This document shows positions 47,146 to 59,161 of a stretch of DNA of 64,000 bases, piece by piece (the first letter of the stretch is position 1; every line of letters begins with the position of its first letter). Under the pieces are notes generated by a model. That model saw only the letters and a program-made list of their open reading frames with translations. It made no database searches and was not told where the DNA came from. This DNA is from Buddleja alternifolia (Eukaryota; Streptophyta; Magnoliopsida; Lamiales; Scrophulariaceae). The stretch covers positions 6,098,012 to 6,162,011 of the forward strand of contig CM033403.1 of the NCBI GenBank assembly GCA_019426215.1, written 5' to 3'. The position numbers and the translations under genes are program-made.

Positions 47146-49365
47146 CATGGCATTTTCTAAAGTTCCCAAGTGATGACCGAGTCAAATTATGATTCATGGA
47201 AGGTCAAAGCGTTTACTTATTTGTGTTCATGTGATGATGAAATGTGTGATATCATTTCAGATGGGCCAATCAAAATATACAAAGTTATCACCAGAGCGCC
47301 CGAAGCCACAGAAGAAACACCTGACGGTTATGTGGAGAAGCCCAAACAGAATGGTCCACCGATGAGCGTCGACGAGCCAATCTAGACAAGTCGGTCGGAA
47401 TGCCTTATACACAGCTATTGGTGACAATGACAACTTATTCAACAAAGTCAAATCATGCAATACAACCAAAGAGATTTGGGATAAGTTGGCTACTATTTGT
47501 GGTGGCTCAGCACAAATTAAGGAAAACAAATTATCAATTGCCAAAGAAAAGTTCAACAGCTTTAAGATGTTATCCAATGAGACGCTAGAACAATTAGACA
47601 TGAGATTTACAGCTCTTGTCACTGAATTAACATCTTTGGGCATGGAATTACAAAATCGGGAAATGGTTGTCAAAATCTTCAGAAGTCTCCCGAGTAAATT
47701 CCTTATGAAAACAACTGCAATGAGAGAATCAAGCAATCTGGATAGTCTAACTCCAGAAGATGCTTATCAGAACTCAAGGCATTTGAGTTTGAATTGAATT
47801 CGGCCAGCGATGCAGTGAGCAGTCCAGTAATTGAATCTGGAGCGCTAATGGCATCAATCAAAGGAAAATCCAGTAGTAAAGGAAAGGCTTCAGATATAAG
47901 TGAGGAAGAAGAACTAGCGCTTCTAAACAGATTCAGAAAGTTCCTGAAATATGATAAGAAAGGAAACAGTTCTAAACATCCAGGACAAAATTCATATCAA
48001 GCGCTCGTTCAAAATCTACTACAATATCAAACGCCTCACTATCCTGCACCCTCCTCTCCAGCGCCAATTCAGTATCAAGCGTCTTCTCAGCAAGATCTCT
48101 CAGCGCCAGTGGTCTCAAAACCACGATTTGCAAGATTAACAAATGAACAAAAGATGAAAACTAACCTTTGTTATAATTGCAGGAAACCAGGGCATTTCCA
48201 AGTTAATTGTCCATATCCAAATGCGTCTAAACCCACAAAGCAAGACCAAACAAACAGAAACCAATTCAGGAATAATCTGAGGCAACAAGGATTGCTAGCA
48301 GAATCAGAACAATTCTACACACCTGAAGAGGACTTGGAATCATCAGATGAAAGCAGTGATGATGAGCCTTCAAGCGACTCAGCATTTATTTGTCTCATGG
48401 CAAGAGATGATGAAGCGTCTGACGATTCGCTATCTGAGGTAACCACTGAATTATGTCATCCTCTTTCTTATGATGAATTACTTGACAAAGTAAAAGAATA
48501 CTATAAGGATTGTCAAGAAGCCGCAAAATTATTTCAAAATCACCTTTATATTATTTCAGCGCTCAAAAGGGATAAAGTAACGCTCAAAGCAGAGTTGCAA
48601 GTTCAGCAACAGTGCATTGAGAAGAACCAATCGCTTGAGAGTGAAATTATTCAATTAAGAAGTAATATTGACATAATAGTCAAGAGAGAAGCTGAAGTAA
48701 GTGCTAAACTTGCTAAATCAGAGCAGCTTATCTCATCATTATCAAAAGCTTCTAGAACGCTAGATAATGTGACTGAAGTAACCAGAGCATTTGGTGAAAA
48801 GACCGGTTTAGGTTGTGATAAATTTGGTCATAAAACCAAAACGTCTAAGGTTATAACAACCAACAAAGGAAAAGGTGTAACCTTTGTTGAAGAAAGCTCA
48901 AACAGACAAACGCTGAATGAGACTCAGGATATTAGTACGAGATCAAATGAGAAAGTCAACACTGACTCAGGCAAAGGAAAGACCAAAGTGAATGATTCAC
49001 AAAAGAAAGTATATCCAAACGCTCAAAAGGCTAAGGAAAAACTTTCTACAAGTAAATCAAATGCTAAGCGTCTAGCACCAAAAGTGCATCCTAAGTCAAT
49101 ATCAAGGAAATACCAACGTCAATATCCACAAAGATCTAGATCATATTATCAATACTATGATAACTATGATTATGACTGTGATTATTACTATAATCAAGGA
49201 TATTACTACACACCTAAAAAGCACACACAACACAAACCGAAACCCAAGAAGGCCAATCTTCCTGAAATAAAGACAAGGCAAATATGGGTTCCGAAAATTC
49301 TAATTCAGACTAACGTTACTAACAAAGAAGGACCCAAAACAAAATGGGTACTTAAGAAGAATTAG
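47146..49365 (+). pseudogene. Sirevirus gag (element 3), broken near the N-terminus
   Basis: The start ATGGCATTTTCTAAAGTTCC (47146) meets a TGA within nine codons. The copia gag core then reads in two further pieces (ESNYDSWKVKAFTYLC from 47176; GGSAQIKENKLSIAKEKFNS from about 47500), with frame shifts near 47380 and 47770. From 47794 it is open for 523 codons. That part carries a CCHC knuckle CYNCRKPGHFQVNC (48169-48210), an acidic stretch, a coiled-coil-like Lys/Glu/Gln region and a Tyr-rich segment (YYQYYDNYDYDCDYYYN). It ends KKN and TAG 49363-49365. Gag would build the particle and bind RNA; the C-terminal half could still be translated. Confidence 0.82.
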
Positions 49366-49384
49366 AACTGCCCTTTGAATGCAG
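49366..49384 (+). promoter_or_regulatory. Gag/pol boundary with 3'-splice-site-like sequence
   Basis: Between the gag stop and pol lies AACTGCCCTTTGAATGCAG followed by GTACC. Element 2 has AACTTCCCTTTTGATTGCAG followed by GTACC (39795-39816). The pyrimidine run followed by GCAG resembles a splice acceptor. The spacer is 19 bases here and 20 in element 2, so the frame relation of gag to pol differs between copies. Confidence 0.35.
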
Positions 49385-52300
49385 GTACCTAGAGCCAACA
49401 CCGATAACTCAATTTGGTACATAGATAGTGGGTCGTCGAGACATATTACTGGCTCAAAGGATCTCTTGATCAACTATCGTGCAACCAATGGTCCTCAAGT
49501 AATATTCGGTGACAACTCTAAAGGTAAAACTAAAGGTATAGGTATCATGCATAGAGGGAACATCATGATTAATGATGTATACTATGTTGAGGGTCTTAAA
49601 CATAATCTCCTAAGCATAAGTCAATTTTGTGATAAAGGCTTTGAAATTAAATTCTCTAGTGACTTTTGCGAGATAATCGATATAGAGATAGGATCTACTA
49701 AATTAAAAGGAAAAAGAACAAACAATGTATACTTAGTAGATTGGGATTCAACATTAGATAACAACTCTACATGCTTCGTAGCTAATAGTCAAAATGAATT
49801 GGGTTGGTTATGGCATAGAAAAATGAATCACCTCAACTTTAAGGCAATCTCTCAATTAATATCGCTAAATCTTGTAGAGGGATTACCTAAGGGTTTCTTT
49901 AATAAAGATCGCTTATGTGATGCTTGTCAAATGGGTAAGCAAGTTAAATCATCTTTTAAGAGGAAACTTCATCTATTGACATCTCGAATACTTGAATTAC
50001 TATATTTAGATTTGTTTGGTCCTATTCAAATCATGAGCGTTAGTGGTAAAAAATACTCACTAGTAATAGTTGATGATTTCTCACGCTATACATGGGTTAA
50101 ATTTTTAGCATCTAAAGATGAAACTAGTGCCAAGCTCACTTCTCTAATTCGTCAACTACAAAACTCAAAAGATCTAAAAGTGACAAGAATTAGAAGTGAT
50201 AGAGGAACTGAATTTACTAACCATATTGTTGAGAAATTTTGTAAAGACCTTGGAATACTTCATGAGTATTCAACGCCTAGAACACCTCAACAAAATGGAG
50301 TGGCCGAGCGAAGGAACAGAACGCTTAAAGAAGTTGCTAGGACTATGTTAGCCGAGTCTAAGCTGCCTCAAAGGTTTTGGGCCGAAGCTATCAATACCAC
50401 TTGCTACACTCAGAACCGGTGTATGATAAACAAGCAACATGAAAAGACTCCATATGAGTTATGGAAGGGACGTAAGCCGAATGTTTCATACTTTCATGTA
50501 TTTGGTTCAAAATGCTTCATTCATAACAATGGATCCCAAAGCCTAAAGACATTCGATCCTAAAGCGGATGAAGGAATCTTTCTAGGTTATGCCAAAAATG
50601 GAAAGAGCTTTTGCATCTTAAATAAGATTAAATCGAAGGTTGAAAAATCCATTCATGTTGTGTTTGATGATGCTAACCAAGAACCGAGTAAGGTTAATAT
50701 TAATGATGTAGGAATTGAAGATTTATCTCAACGAGCGTCACAAATCAATCTGTGTAATGATAGTGACATTGATGAAGATAATGAGATCATTGTACCTAAT
50801 CCTAAGATTACTCGTAAGGGTATCAATAATGATATTGCAAGAAACGCTGATGATCATGAAGAGAATGTCCGTCAAGAGCAAACTCAAACTGTAAACACTG
50901 AAGCGCCTATGCAAGAAATTGGTCAAGTGTCTGCACAGCTTAATCAAGCGTCGGATCAATCTATTAACCCGTTCCATCCAGACAGAAAATGGCTCAGAGA
51001 CCATCCACCAGAACTAATTATTGGAGATGCTGGAGCACCTGTTAGAACTAGAGCCGCTACAATAAATGAGGCCATGTTTGCAAGTTTCCTATCTCAAATG
51101 GAACCAAAGAAAGTGGATGAAGCGCTTAACGATCCAAGCTGGATTGAAGCCATGCAAGAAGAGCTAAATCAGTTTGAAAGAAACGAGGTATGGACGTTAG
51201 TACCAAGGCCAACTCATCAAGGAGTTATTGGTACTAGATGGGTTTATAGAAACAAAATGGATGAGAATGGCATTGTTATTAGAAACAAAGCCAGACTTGT
51301 AGCACAAGGATACTGTCAAGAAGAGGGTATCGACTTCGATGAGACATACGCTCCTGTCGCCCATCTTGAAGCCATTCGCATGTTTCTAGCGTTTGTAGCA
51401 TTCAACAAATTTACAGTATATCAAATGGATGTAAAGAGTGCATTTCTGAATGGTAAACTTCAAGAAGAATTATATGTGGAGCAACCACCAGGATTCATCA
51501 ACAACCATGGGAAGAGTATGGTCTACAAATTGGACAAGGCACTCTATGGTCTTAAACAAGCACCAAGAGCATGGTATGACACTCTTTCTATCTTCCTTAT
51601 AGGTAAAGGCTTTTCAAAAGGCAGCGTTGACACAACGTTATTCAAAATTACCCATAATGAAGATATTCTCTTAGTTCAAATTTATGTTGATGATATTATA
51701 TTTGGATCTACAAATAAGCGTCTATGTGAGAAATTTTTGAAAATGATGCAAGATCAATTTGAAATGAGCATGATGGGTGAATTAACTTTCTTCCTAGGAT
51801 TACAAGTTAAACAACTCCCTAATGGCATATTTATAAACCAAACTAAATATACTAGAGATATGATCAAGAAATTTGGTATAGAAAATGCATCACCTTCCAA
51901 AATTCCAATGAGCCAAACGCTTAAGCTAGATAAAGATGATAATGGAAAGAAAATTGATATCACTAACTATAGAGGTATTATTAAATCACTTCTTTATCTT
52001 ACAGCTAGTAGACCTGATATTATGTTCTCGGTATGCATGTGTGCACGATTTCAAGCCGATCCTAGAGAATCACACCTAATTGCTGCCAAAAAGATCCTTA
52101 AGTACCTAAAAGGCACACAAAATGTGGGCTTATGGTATCCTAGGCATTCTCCTTTTGAACTAATTGGTTATTCAGATGCAGATTTTGCAGGATGCAAAAT
52201 AGATAGAAAAAGTACTAGTGGTACATGTCAATTTCTAGGTGATAGACTAATTTCATGGCATAGTAAGAAGCAACAATCCATATCGACTTCTACCGCTGAA

Positions 52301-52630
52301 GCTGAGTATGTAGCCGCTGGAAGCTGTTGTGCACAGATCCTTTGGATGAGGCAACAACTTAGAGACTATGGAGTAGTCTTAAGTCCAACTCCTATCCATT
52401 GTGACAATCAAAGCGCCTTAGCGATGACTCAAAATCCAGTTCTTCACTCTAGAACCAAACACATTGACTTCCGCTATCACTTTCTACGTGACCACGTTCA
52501 AAAGAAAGATATCTCCATGCACTTCATTGGTACAGAAAAACAATTGGCAGATATCTTCACCAAAGCGCTCAACGAACAACGTTTCCTCACTTTAAGAAGT
52601 GAACTAGGTATGATTGATCTAAACGCTTAA
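49379..52630 (+). CDS. Sirevirus Pol polyprotein, 1083 aa, open (protease-integrase-RT-RNase H)
   Basis: This is the only open pol in the window. The aspartic protease has D16-S-G-S-S. The integrase zinc region uses H146, H151, C180 and C183. The integrase core has D211 (LDLFGP), D274 (RSDRGTEF) and E310 (NGVAERRN), so the D,D-35-E spacing is exact. Reverse transcriptase runs from about W621 ([12 protein letters not shown]) with palm YVDD at 769-772. RNase H has SDADFAG (about 932), STAEAEY (about 971), HCDNQSA (about 1008) and TKHIDFRYH (about 1027), and the protein ends DLNA. All key residues I can check are present. The ATG at 49379 is simply the first in frame. Pol would act in cytoplasmic particles and then in the nucleus. 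The frame differs from gag by +1, so how it is translated is open. Gag upstream is broken, so activity would need help in trans. Confidence 0.93.
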   Translation: MQVPRANTDNSIWYIDSGSSRHITGSKDLLINYRATNGPQVIFGDNSKGKTKGIGIMHRGNIMINDVYYVEGLKHNLLSISQFCDKGFEIKFSSDFCEIIDIEIGSTKLKGKRTNNVYLVDWDSTLDNNSTCFVANSQNELGWLWHRKMNHLNFKAISQLISLNLVEGLPKGFFNKDRLCDACQMGKQVKSSFKRKLHLLTSRILELLYLDLFGPIQIMSVSGKKYSLVIVDDFSRYTWVKFLASKDETSAKLTSLIRQLQNSKDLKVTRIRSDRGTEFTNHIVEKFCKDLGILHEYSTPRTPQQNGVAERRNRTLKEVARTMLAESKLPQRFWAEAINTTCYTQNRCMINKQHEKTPYELWKGRKPNVSYFHVFGSKCFIHNNGSQSLKTFDPKADEGIFLGYAKNGKSFCILNKIKSKVEKSIHVVFDDANQEPSKVNINDVGIEDLSQRASQINLCNDSDIDEDNEIIVPNPKITRKGINNDIARNADDHEENVRQEQTQTVNTEAPMQEIGQVSAQLNQASDQSINPFHPDRKWLRDHPPELIIGDAGAPVRTRAATINEAMFASFLSQMEPKKVDEALNDPSWIEAMQEELNQFERNEVWTLVPRPTHQGVIGTRWVYRNKMDENGIVIRNKARLVAQGYCQEEGIDFDETYAPVAHLEAIRMFLAFVAFNKFTVYQMDVKSAFLNGKLQEELYVEQPPGFINNHGKSMVYKLDKALYGLKQAPRAWYDTLSIFLIGKGFSKGSVDTTLFKITHNEDILLVQIYVDDIIFGSTNKRLCEKFLKMMQDQFEMSMMGELTFFLGLQVKQLPNGIFINQTKYTRDMIKKFGIENASPSKIPMSQTLKLDKDDNGKKIDITNYRGIIKSLLYLTASRPDIMFSVCMCARFQADPRESHLIAAKKILKYLKGTQNVGLWYPRHSPFELIGYSDADFAGCKIDRKSTSGTCQFLGDRLISWHSKKQQSISTSTAEAEYVAAGSCCAQILWMRQQLRDYGVVLSPTPIHCDNQSALAMTQNPVLHSRTKHIDFRYHFLRDHVQKKDISMHFIGTEKQLADIFTKALNEQRFLTLRSELGMIDLNA

Positions 52631-53602
52631 TCATTCGAAACATCATATTTTCTAGGCATAAAATTTAGGGGGAATTCACTTTATTTTATGTATTAAATAA
52701 TTGACAATAAGTTATCAACTTTAGGGGGAACCTACATAGAGGGACCCTTAAAAGAAATAACTCTATTTAAGTGAATATGACAAAAAAAAAACGTTTTTCC
52801 TTGCATTGGTCCTAAGTACTTAGCATTATACACTCAAATCATTCAGACGCTTATCACACATATCTTTCTTAGCATCTATGCTATTTTCAAAACACTAAAC
52901 GCTTAAACTTATTCCCAGTCAAGCGCTTAGTAAAAGATATTTCAACTAGAGCATACCTTACCCGAAGCTAAACAGAAAATGGTGGATTAGTCAATCAATG
53001 CAATTAATGTTGACTTGACATCCCTTATCTTTGTTCAAGAAAACCCAAGGGTACTCATTGATTTTTCAAAAACCTGGTTCAGCTTATGTACACGTGTAAA
53101 TACACTCACCATGTATTCTACGCGAGTACATCTAACGCTAAATATTCTAAATTAACTCAAAAGTATATTGTCTTTATCAAAAATAGTGTCCTTGCATACT
53201 TAGAAAAATAAGACAAATATTACATCTTTATATAAAAAGGGGGATTTGGGAAGAATTTCAAATTTGACGAGCGTCAATATAAAACATCCTTACACATAAT
53301 AAAGTATGACGAGCGTCAAATTTCTGATAAAGCAAAATCATATCTACACGCTCCAAATAATCAAAAATTGGCGGGTACTTACATAGTTCTTCAAAATGAT
53401 GGCTCTCAAACAGTTTGTGATGGTATACGTGTCAACATTTCACACGCGCGTGTATCACAATTAAACTCTGAATCATCTTATTAAAAATCTCTACTCGGAC
53501 TTCAAAATATTTTATGTGGGAGTTACCAAATGTAACCATGCCTACCTTTTAAAATTCACGTCCACAGTTATCTTGCTCAAAGGCTGAGATCTAATTGATT
53601 TC
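52631..53602 (+). other. Spacer between pol and extra ORF with duplicated purine tracts
   Basis: It contains two copies of a TTTAGGGGGAA-like purine tract (about 52665-52675 and 52720-52730), resembling the 3' polypurine tract. Multiple polypurine-like motifs in this position are a known Sirevirus trait. The rest is non-coding but partly conserved with elements 1 and 2. Confidence 0.6.
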
Positions 53603-53759
53603 CACGTGTCAAAATCCTAACAAAGAGAGAAAACACAAATTCCAAACTATGTTACTAAAAACTAATTTTGCGCAGAAAAGAACCCATTTCTACTCAAACT
53701 CTTTGCAAAAATCTCTCTCTCTCTAAAAGCAAAAATCTCTCAATCACTCTTTATCAAAA
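53603..53759 (+). promoter_or_regulatory. Candidate internal promoter and leader of the extra ORF (element 3)
   Basis: CACGTGTC at 53603-53610 and a CT-rich tract at about 53711-53725 precede the ATG at 53760. The TATA-like part seen in elements 1 and 2 is diverged here (ACTAAAAACTAA). Confidence 0.35.
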
Positions 53760-56700
53760 ATGGCACCCAAGAAATCTCCTGCTACTTCTACTGACAAAGT
53801 ATTCAAGGTAACTGAGGGTCTCGTGGTGGACTGGAAGTTCTTATACGAACATAACCAAATTGACCTATCGGAGATGATGGACTCTGTTGCTGAGGCTGGG
53901 CTCCAGAAGTTCCTAAACAGATACTCATACATCTTTCCTGGTGAAGTCGATCACTTCTGGAGAAATGCTAAACCATCAGAAGACGAGACCTCCATCTCTT
54001 GTCTATTCCCTATCTCCAAGAAATAATCCAAGCTCTTCACTCTTTCTGCCGACACTATCGCTCAGAACTTCACCTTACCTAACGAAGGAGCACCTTTGGA
54101 CACCATCACTGACGAACAGATTGAAGAAGTCTGGCTCCGAATTAGAGCGTATGTCGGTGTTCCATACAAACAGTACTTCGAGAAGAAAGATATCGTCAAC
54201 AGATATCGTGACTTGACTGATTTCTGCAGCAAAAACATTGAATGCAGAGTGGGGACTTTTGACAAAATTAACCCATTGCAATTTCGAATGATGACAGCCA
54301 TCCTGCTCAACATAAACATCAACTGGAGCGCCTATGTGTTCAGCAGATTCAGAGACTATCTGCATGCTTCAAACAAACCTTACGGTTTAGTTCTTAGTGA
54401 CCTGCTATTCAGAGCACAATGTACATCTTCGGCTGGATTTACAGTGGCCAAACACAAATTTTATGGGCCAAGAATCATTCAAAATCTTTTTAACCCACCA
54501 AAGATCGGAGGTGCGGCCAGACCTCTCTCTGAGCGCCAAGTTGTGCGTGAAGCATCAGACGAGGAGGCTGACCGTCCAGCTCCAGAGGAAGCTAAGCGTT
54601 CCACTCCGAAGAAAGCCGTGAAACGCCCAGCTGTTACCAAAAACAGGGCTACCCGAAAGCCCAAGGCTCAACCTATTCCATCTCCTCCACAGGATGATGA
54701 AGCTACGGATGACGATGAAGAGGACAAGATTCCTCTCGTAAGCCGAAGAAAACTGGAAAAAGTACTTAAAAACATAGACTTCAAAGAATCTACTGTTGCA
54801 CCCACTCAAGCGCCACCAGCTGAAGGGGTGAACGTGAAGCGTATCTTCAAGAAACGCAGAGGATTCCGTAAGCGTCAAGTCGATGTTACTCCTCCAGAGC
54901 CTGAGACTACTAAGCCAAGCGCTCAAGCTACTATTGCTGTTGAGACTAGCTCTCAGGGTCAGTTTATTTCTTCCCACAGCATTTTCTCACCTACTTATGT
55001 AGAAGATCCTCCCCTTATAGAGGATATCTGTTATACAGCTCTTCCTCTAGCCGCTGTTCAAGCGCCCAGTGATGTCAATCTGGATGTCGATATGACAGAT
55101 GTTGTCGCCATCGCTCATGCAGCCGCCACAGAATCTGTAGGCTTAGAGCTTGATGAACCTGATGTTCCAGAGGTTCCACTCCTACTCACTCTCCCATCTA
55201 CAACCGAGGCACGCTCAGAAGCTCAGAGCGACGCTGAAGAAATTGTCATCCACCGACACTTCTTTCAGCTGGATCCTCTACAGACAATTGATCACTCAGT
55301 TGACTATCTACCCCCAGCGCCCGAAGAAGACTTCTTTCCTGCCGGATATAATGAAGACAGTCTTATCAATGTGGAGAATGATATAGTCAAACTTATTAAG
55401 TTTGATCTCACGGATATAATGAAAATATGCGCTCATGGAATGGCTCTCGGATAAACTCCTTCACCGGATATCCTCTCCTTCCCTCCATCAGACAGGAAGT
55501 GCATAGCCATTATGACTTCGTCTTATCTCTACTGGAAAGAAACCAAGCGCTTGCTCAAGCTGTCTACCCCTATTTGGAAGAATACTATAATAACTATGTT
55601 CATGAATCTCAGAAACTCAAAGTTCTTCCAACGGACACGCTGATTGGATTCTCTCAACATTATTGCTCAGATGCTCTATTCTCCATCTGCCGAGCGCCTT
55701 CCAGAATCTTTCCAAATCATGTACTGGATATCCTTGAGCCAATATACATTAGGGCCATGGATAGTCCACTTCGTACCCTCATTCAAGGTACTTACCTTCC
55801 TACTCTACACTGGATTGAACTTCTACAGAGTGCTACATACCCATATGCAGATGAGCCCTTTGCCAGCATGGACTTCCAATTTACGGATTTTAGCCGTATA
55901 GACTCAGCGCCTGCTGAAGCGCCCACTGAAAGGTTACCTGAACTGCCAGTGTTACCTCTTGCTGAAGCGCCCGTTGAAGGGTTGCCTGCTCCGCCAGCGT
56001 CCTTTATTGCTGAGCGCTCACTAGAACAGCATCCAGCGTCTATCAAGTTCCCATTGAATCACTCAAACACACGTCTCGCTTCAAGCTTCCCGTTGAACCT
56101 GCGGTCTCTTCTGCTCAAGCAACCATGACTGAAGGTCTTAAGAAATTTCAGCAAATGGCTGACGCTACTCAGGCGAGTCAACTGGCCTTGAAAGAAGACA
56201 TTATCAACCGCTTCACTACTCTAGAGACCTCTCTGACAGACGCTACTCAAGCCCAACTCCTGGTCATGAAAGAACATTTCGATCAGCGTCTTAACACTCT
56301 CGAGGCCTCTGTCGCTCAGATTGCTACTCAAATCAGTCTACTTACTCAGCATTTTATGCCGACTGATGATGGCAATAAGGGGGAAGAGAAGAAGAAAGGG
56401 GAGAAGAGGAAAACTTCAAATTCAAGCGCTCAAGATCCTCCTCCGCCGCCCAAGCGTCAGCATACTCCCACGCCTTCTCCTATACAAAATAAAGAGCAAG
56501 ATCCCTATCCATCTTGGGTAACTACTTTTGCCCCTACTGGAGCGCCCAGTAAAAGAGAAACTCCAAGAGCGCTCTATCCAGATCTTCCAGTACCTTCCAG
56601 AGCACTGCTTGAGCAGTTTGACATCCCTCTTTCCAGAGCGTCCATTCCAGAACCTACCGATCCAGAAAAAGTAGTTGTGGAAAGGAAGATGTCTGATCTA

Positions 56701-56910
56701 AATCGAACCTTCAGAATCTACTTAAGGTATATGGGTATTGACCCAGATGAATGGGATAAGCATTACGTCGCTTTCAAACAAAAACAAGTAGATGAAAACA
56801 AGTATATAATCAATAAAGATCATGATGTGATGATGACATTAGAAGATCAAATAACTGAGGCAATCCGCGCAGAAATGCCCAAGAGATACAAGATCAAGTC
56901 ACGATCTTGA
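53760..56910 (+). pseudogene. Sirevirus extra ORF (element 3), one stop and two deletions
   Basis: It starts MAPKKSPATS at 53760. A TAA at 54024-54026 interrupts an otherwise continuous frame to 55454. Near 55400-55430 a deletion of about 900 bases (relative to element 1, roughly 2045-2955) joins ENDIVKLI to RSWNGSRINSF with a frame change. A second shortened region and frame change lie at about 56030-56120. The last part (56125-56910) holds the coiled coil (FQQMADATQASQLALKED), the basic patch GEEKKKGEKRK and a conserved C-terminus (FRIYLRYMGIDPDEWDKHY). As in the other copies, no signal peptide or membrane segment is visible. Total span is 3.15 kb against 4.3 kb in element 1. Confidence 0.82.
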
Positions 56911-57048
56911 TTGTACTTTTGCTTTTCTTGTTTTCATCTCTTTTTTATTTTAGTTGTAAAAATGCCTGTACCTTAAATTAAATATATAATGCATTTTTCA
57001 GCTGAAACACCTCGTTGAAGCTTAACTGACTTTAACTAAGCCATCATC

Positions 57049-57061
57049 AAAAAGGGGGAAA
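57049..57061 (+). other. Polypurine tract of element 3
   Basis: Five A, five G, three A, one base before the 3' LTR; identical to that of element 1. Confidence 0.82.
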
Positions 57062-57062
57062 T

Positions 57063-58937
57063 TGTTAGGAATTTCATGTTAGATATTTTGATGATAACAA
57101 TTAGGATTCTATGTTAGACCCCAAGAAATGTAAGTATAAAAGCTTTCATAGAACAAATGTATAAGCGTCTGAAAGCTTGTTTATTTTATTAGGCTTATAT
57201 TTTTATCTTTATAGATTTTAGACTAAGGATGTGATACTAGATCACTAGAAGAGTTCTGTGTGAGTCTACCAAGTGATGAAGTTAAAGATCAAGTGTCTGA
57301 AGGAATAGTAAAGATAAAGATTAGTCTCAAGCGTCCGTCAAAGCGCTAAAAGACTGTCCCATGTTATGAAACCAGCGCTCAAGATTTATTATGAACTTTA
57401 GACCAAGTACTTAACACTAAGTCAATGATAGAATTATTAGTGAGTCTATCAAAGATAAAGTGGAAGGTCAAGCGTCTAAAAGTCGGGCAAAGAATACTGA
57501 CTCTTTTTAAGCGTTTGTTTAGCACATAGAAAACTGCTTTCAAAAAGCCCAACATCCAAAAGCTCAAGCGTCCAGTTCTCAAAACGTAACCTGAAGACAT
57601 AAGCCCAAGTTACTAAAGACTTAAAAAATGCATGACCCAATGGTAATTATTTCCAAACGGGAATAAGACAAGATGCATCAAAAGTCGGATAAGTGCTATT
57701 AAAATATAAGCACTACAACTTATGGGCAAGCCATTTATTTGACCAAGACTGTCAGAGTTATGAAACCAAGAACATGCCTAACTAATTAAAAATACCCAAA
57801 GTTAGGAATGTCAGAACTCATGGAATGTTTAGGGAAACGAGATCCCAATCGTGTCCAACGGACAAAATACCACAAATAACCTATAAATAGCCCTTTCAAC
57901 AAAAAGGAAACAAGCAGTGACACATACAAGAGATACACCTGAATATATTAGTGTGAATAAAGTCACAATCTCTTGTATATACAAAAAGACACAAGAAAAG
58001 AATAAAAACTTTGTTGAAAGAAAAGCCTACAAAATTCATAGCCAAATATCCTTATAAGCTTTTCACAAATATTCCAGAAACAGTCAAATATATCTCAAAC
58101 CCTTCTTTGAAGACCCTACACTACTATTGAAATATCTTCAAGTTGTTTGAACTTTCCAAAAACAAAAAAACCCATTATATAAACTCTCAACATCTTTCAT
58201 CTGAGTGAGAAAACTTGTTGATTTACAAGTAATATTTTTGTGTAAAAGAAGCTTGTGGAGGAAGATCTCTATTGGAGCTGAAATCTGTGTGACCAAGGAG
58301 TTCCGAGATCAAGCGTAACTTGCATTATTTCTGAGTGGAAGAAGCAAGAGGATAGAAGGTCTTTATTGGAGCTGAAATCTGTGTGACCAAGGAGTTCCGA
58401 GATCATATCCAATCTCCCTCTATTTTGTAGAAGTCTCTGTGTGACTCTTCGATAATCATCATAGTGGAAAACCTCCCTGTTAAAAGGAGAAGAAGGACGT
58501 AGCTGGGATTACATCACCCAGTGAACCTTATAAATATCATGTGTCATTTACCGCTTTAAGCATTTACTGTTTTATTGCTTTACTATTCATATTGCATACA
58601 TTCTGATAAAGTTTAAAACAACTAAGCGACTACTTTTGATTAACAAACCGAACGCTAAGCTATAAAATACTTCCGCTGTGCTAACCCTGATTTAGTAACT
58701 AAACTCTGCCCTACTTTGGTAAGCGTTGAAATCACCGAGTCTAAGTTAACGTCCCTCAAGCACCTGAAACTAGCGTTTAAGTCATTATCTCTTAAGCGCC
58801 GCACCAAGCGCTTAAAGCTTTCTGAGCGTTCAAATACTTCAAAGTGATACTAATTTTTTAGAAGTCGAAAAAGACTTCAGGGTCTATTCAACCCCCCCCC
58901 CCTTCTAGACCCTTTCGTATACCACTTGGGACCAACA
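57063..58937 (+). repeat. 3' LTR of element 3 (1875 bp)
   Basis: TGTTAGGAATTTC ... GGGACCAACA. The TATA box CTATAAATAG is at 57891-57900. It is longer than the LTRs of elements 1 and 2, partly because of an internal direct repeat. ATTGGAGCTGAAATCTGTGT occurs at about 58272 and 58365. The GAAGTC-GAAAAA-GACTTC hairpin lies at 58861-58878. Confidence 0.92.
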
Positions 58938-59135
58938 CTTACTTATAAATCGGATCATATTAGAGCACGCCAAGAAATACTTGGTACTACGATCGTTGGA
59001 GGAACAATACTTAATCCTGAGGATGCTCCAGAATCGTTTCGATCGCTCGTTCGAGAACTATGATCTTTAGCTATGGAACTGAATCATTTCCTTGTATCTG
59101 AGAAAAACTTTCAGATTAATAGGAAGGAAGCTTAA
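58938..59135 (+). pseudogene. rpoB: Plastid rpoB, C-terminal fragment
   Basis: The last 66 codons of the plastid RNA polymerase beta subunit read [18 protein letters not shown] from the first base after the LTR and end with TAA at 59133-59135. A TGA at 59061-59063 replaces the usual Arg codon (REL-stop-SLAMELNHF), a CGA-to-TGA change at a CpG. The rest of rpoB is not in the window on the left, because element 3 adjoins it. Confidence 0.92.
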
Positions 59136-59161
59136 TCAGAATAAATCAGAATTTTTCTTCT

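Larger units (their letters stand above)
45732..58937 (+). mobile_element. Sirevirus-type retrotransposon with open pol (element 3)
   Basis: Partial 5' LTR (45732-47038), primer-binding site (47041-47052), broken gag (about 47146-49365), uninterrupted pol (49379-52630), spacer, broken extra ORF (53760-56910), polypurine tract (57049-57061) and a complete 3' LTR (57063-58937). The LTRs are a longer, diverged variant of those of elements 1 and 2. The five bases after the element are CTTAC; the 5' flank is hidden by the gap, so a target-site duplication cannot be checked. Confidence 0.92.

Noticed and set aside
35948..58937. Treating elements 2 and 3 as one retrotransposon with 5' LTR at 35948 and 3' LTR at 57063
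   Set aside because: There are two complete gag-pol sets and two primer-binding sites, and the two LTRs belong to different length variants, so these are separate copies.
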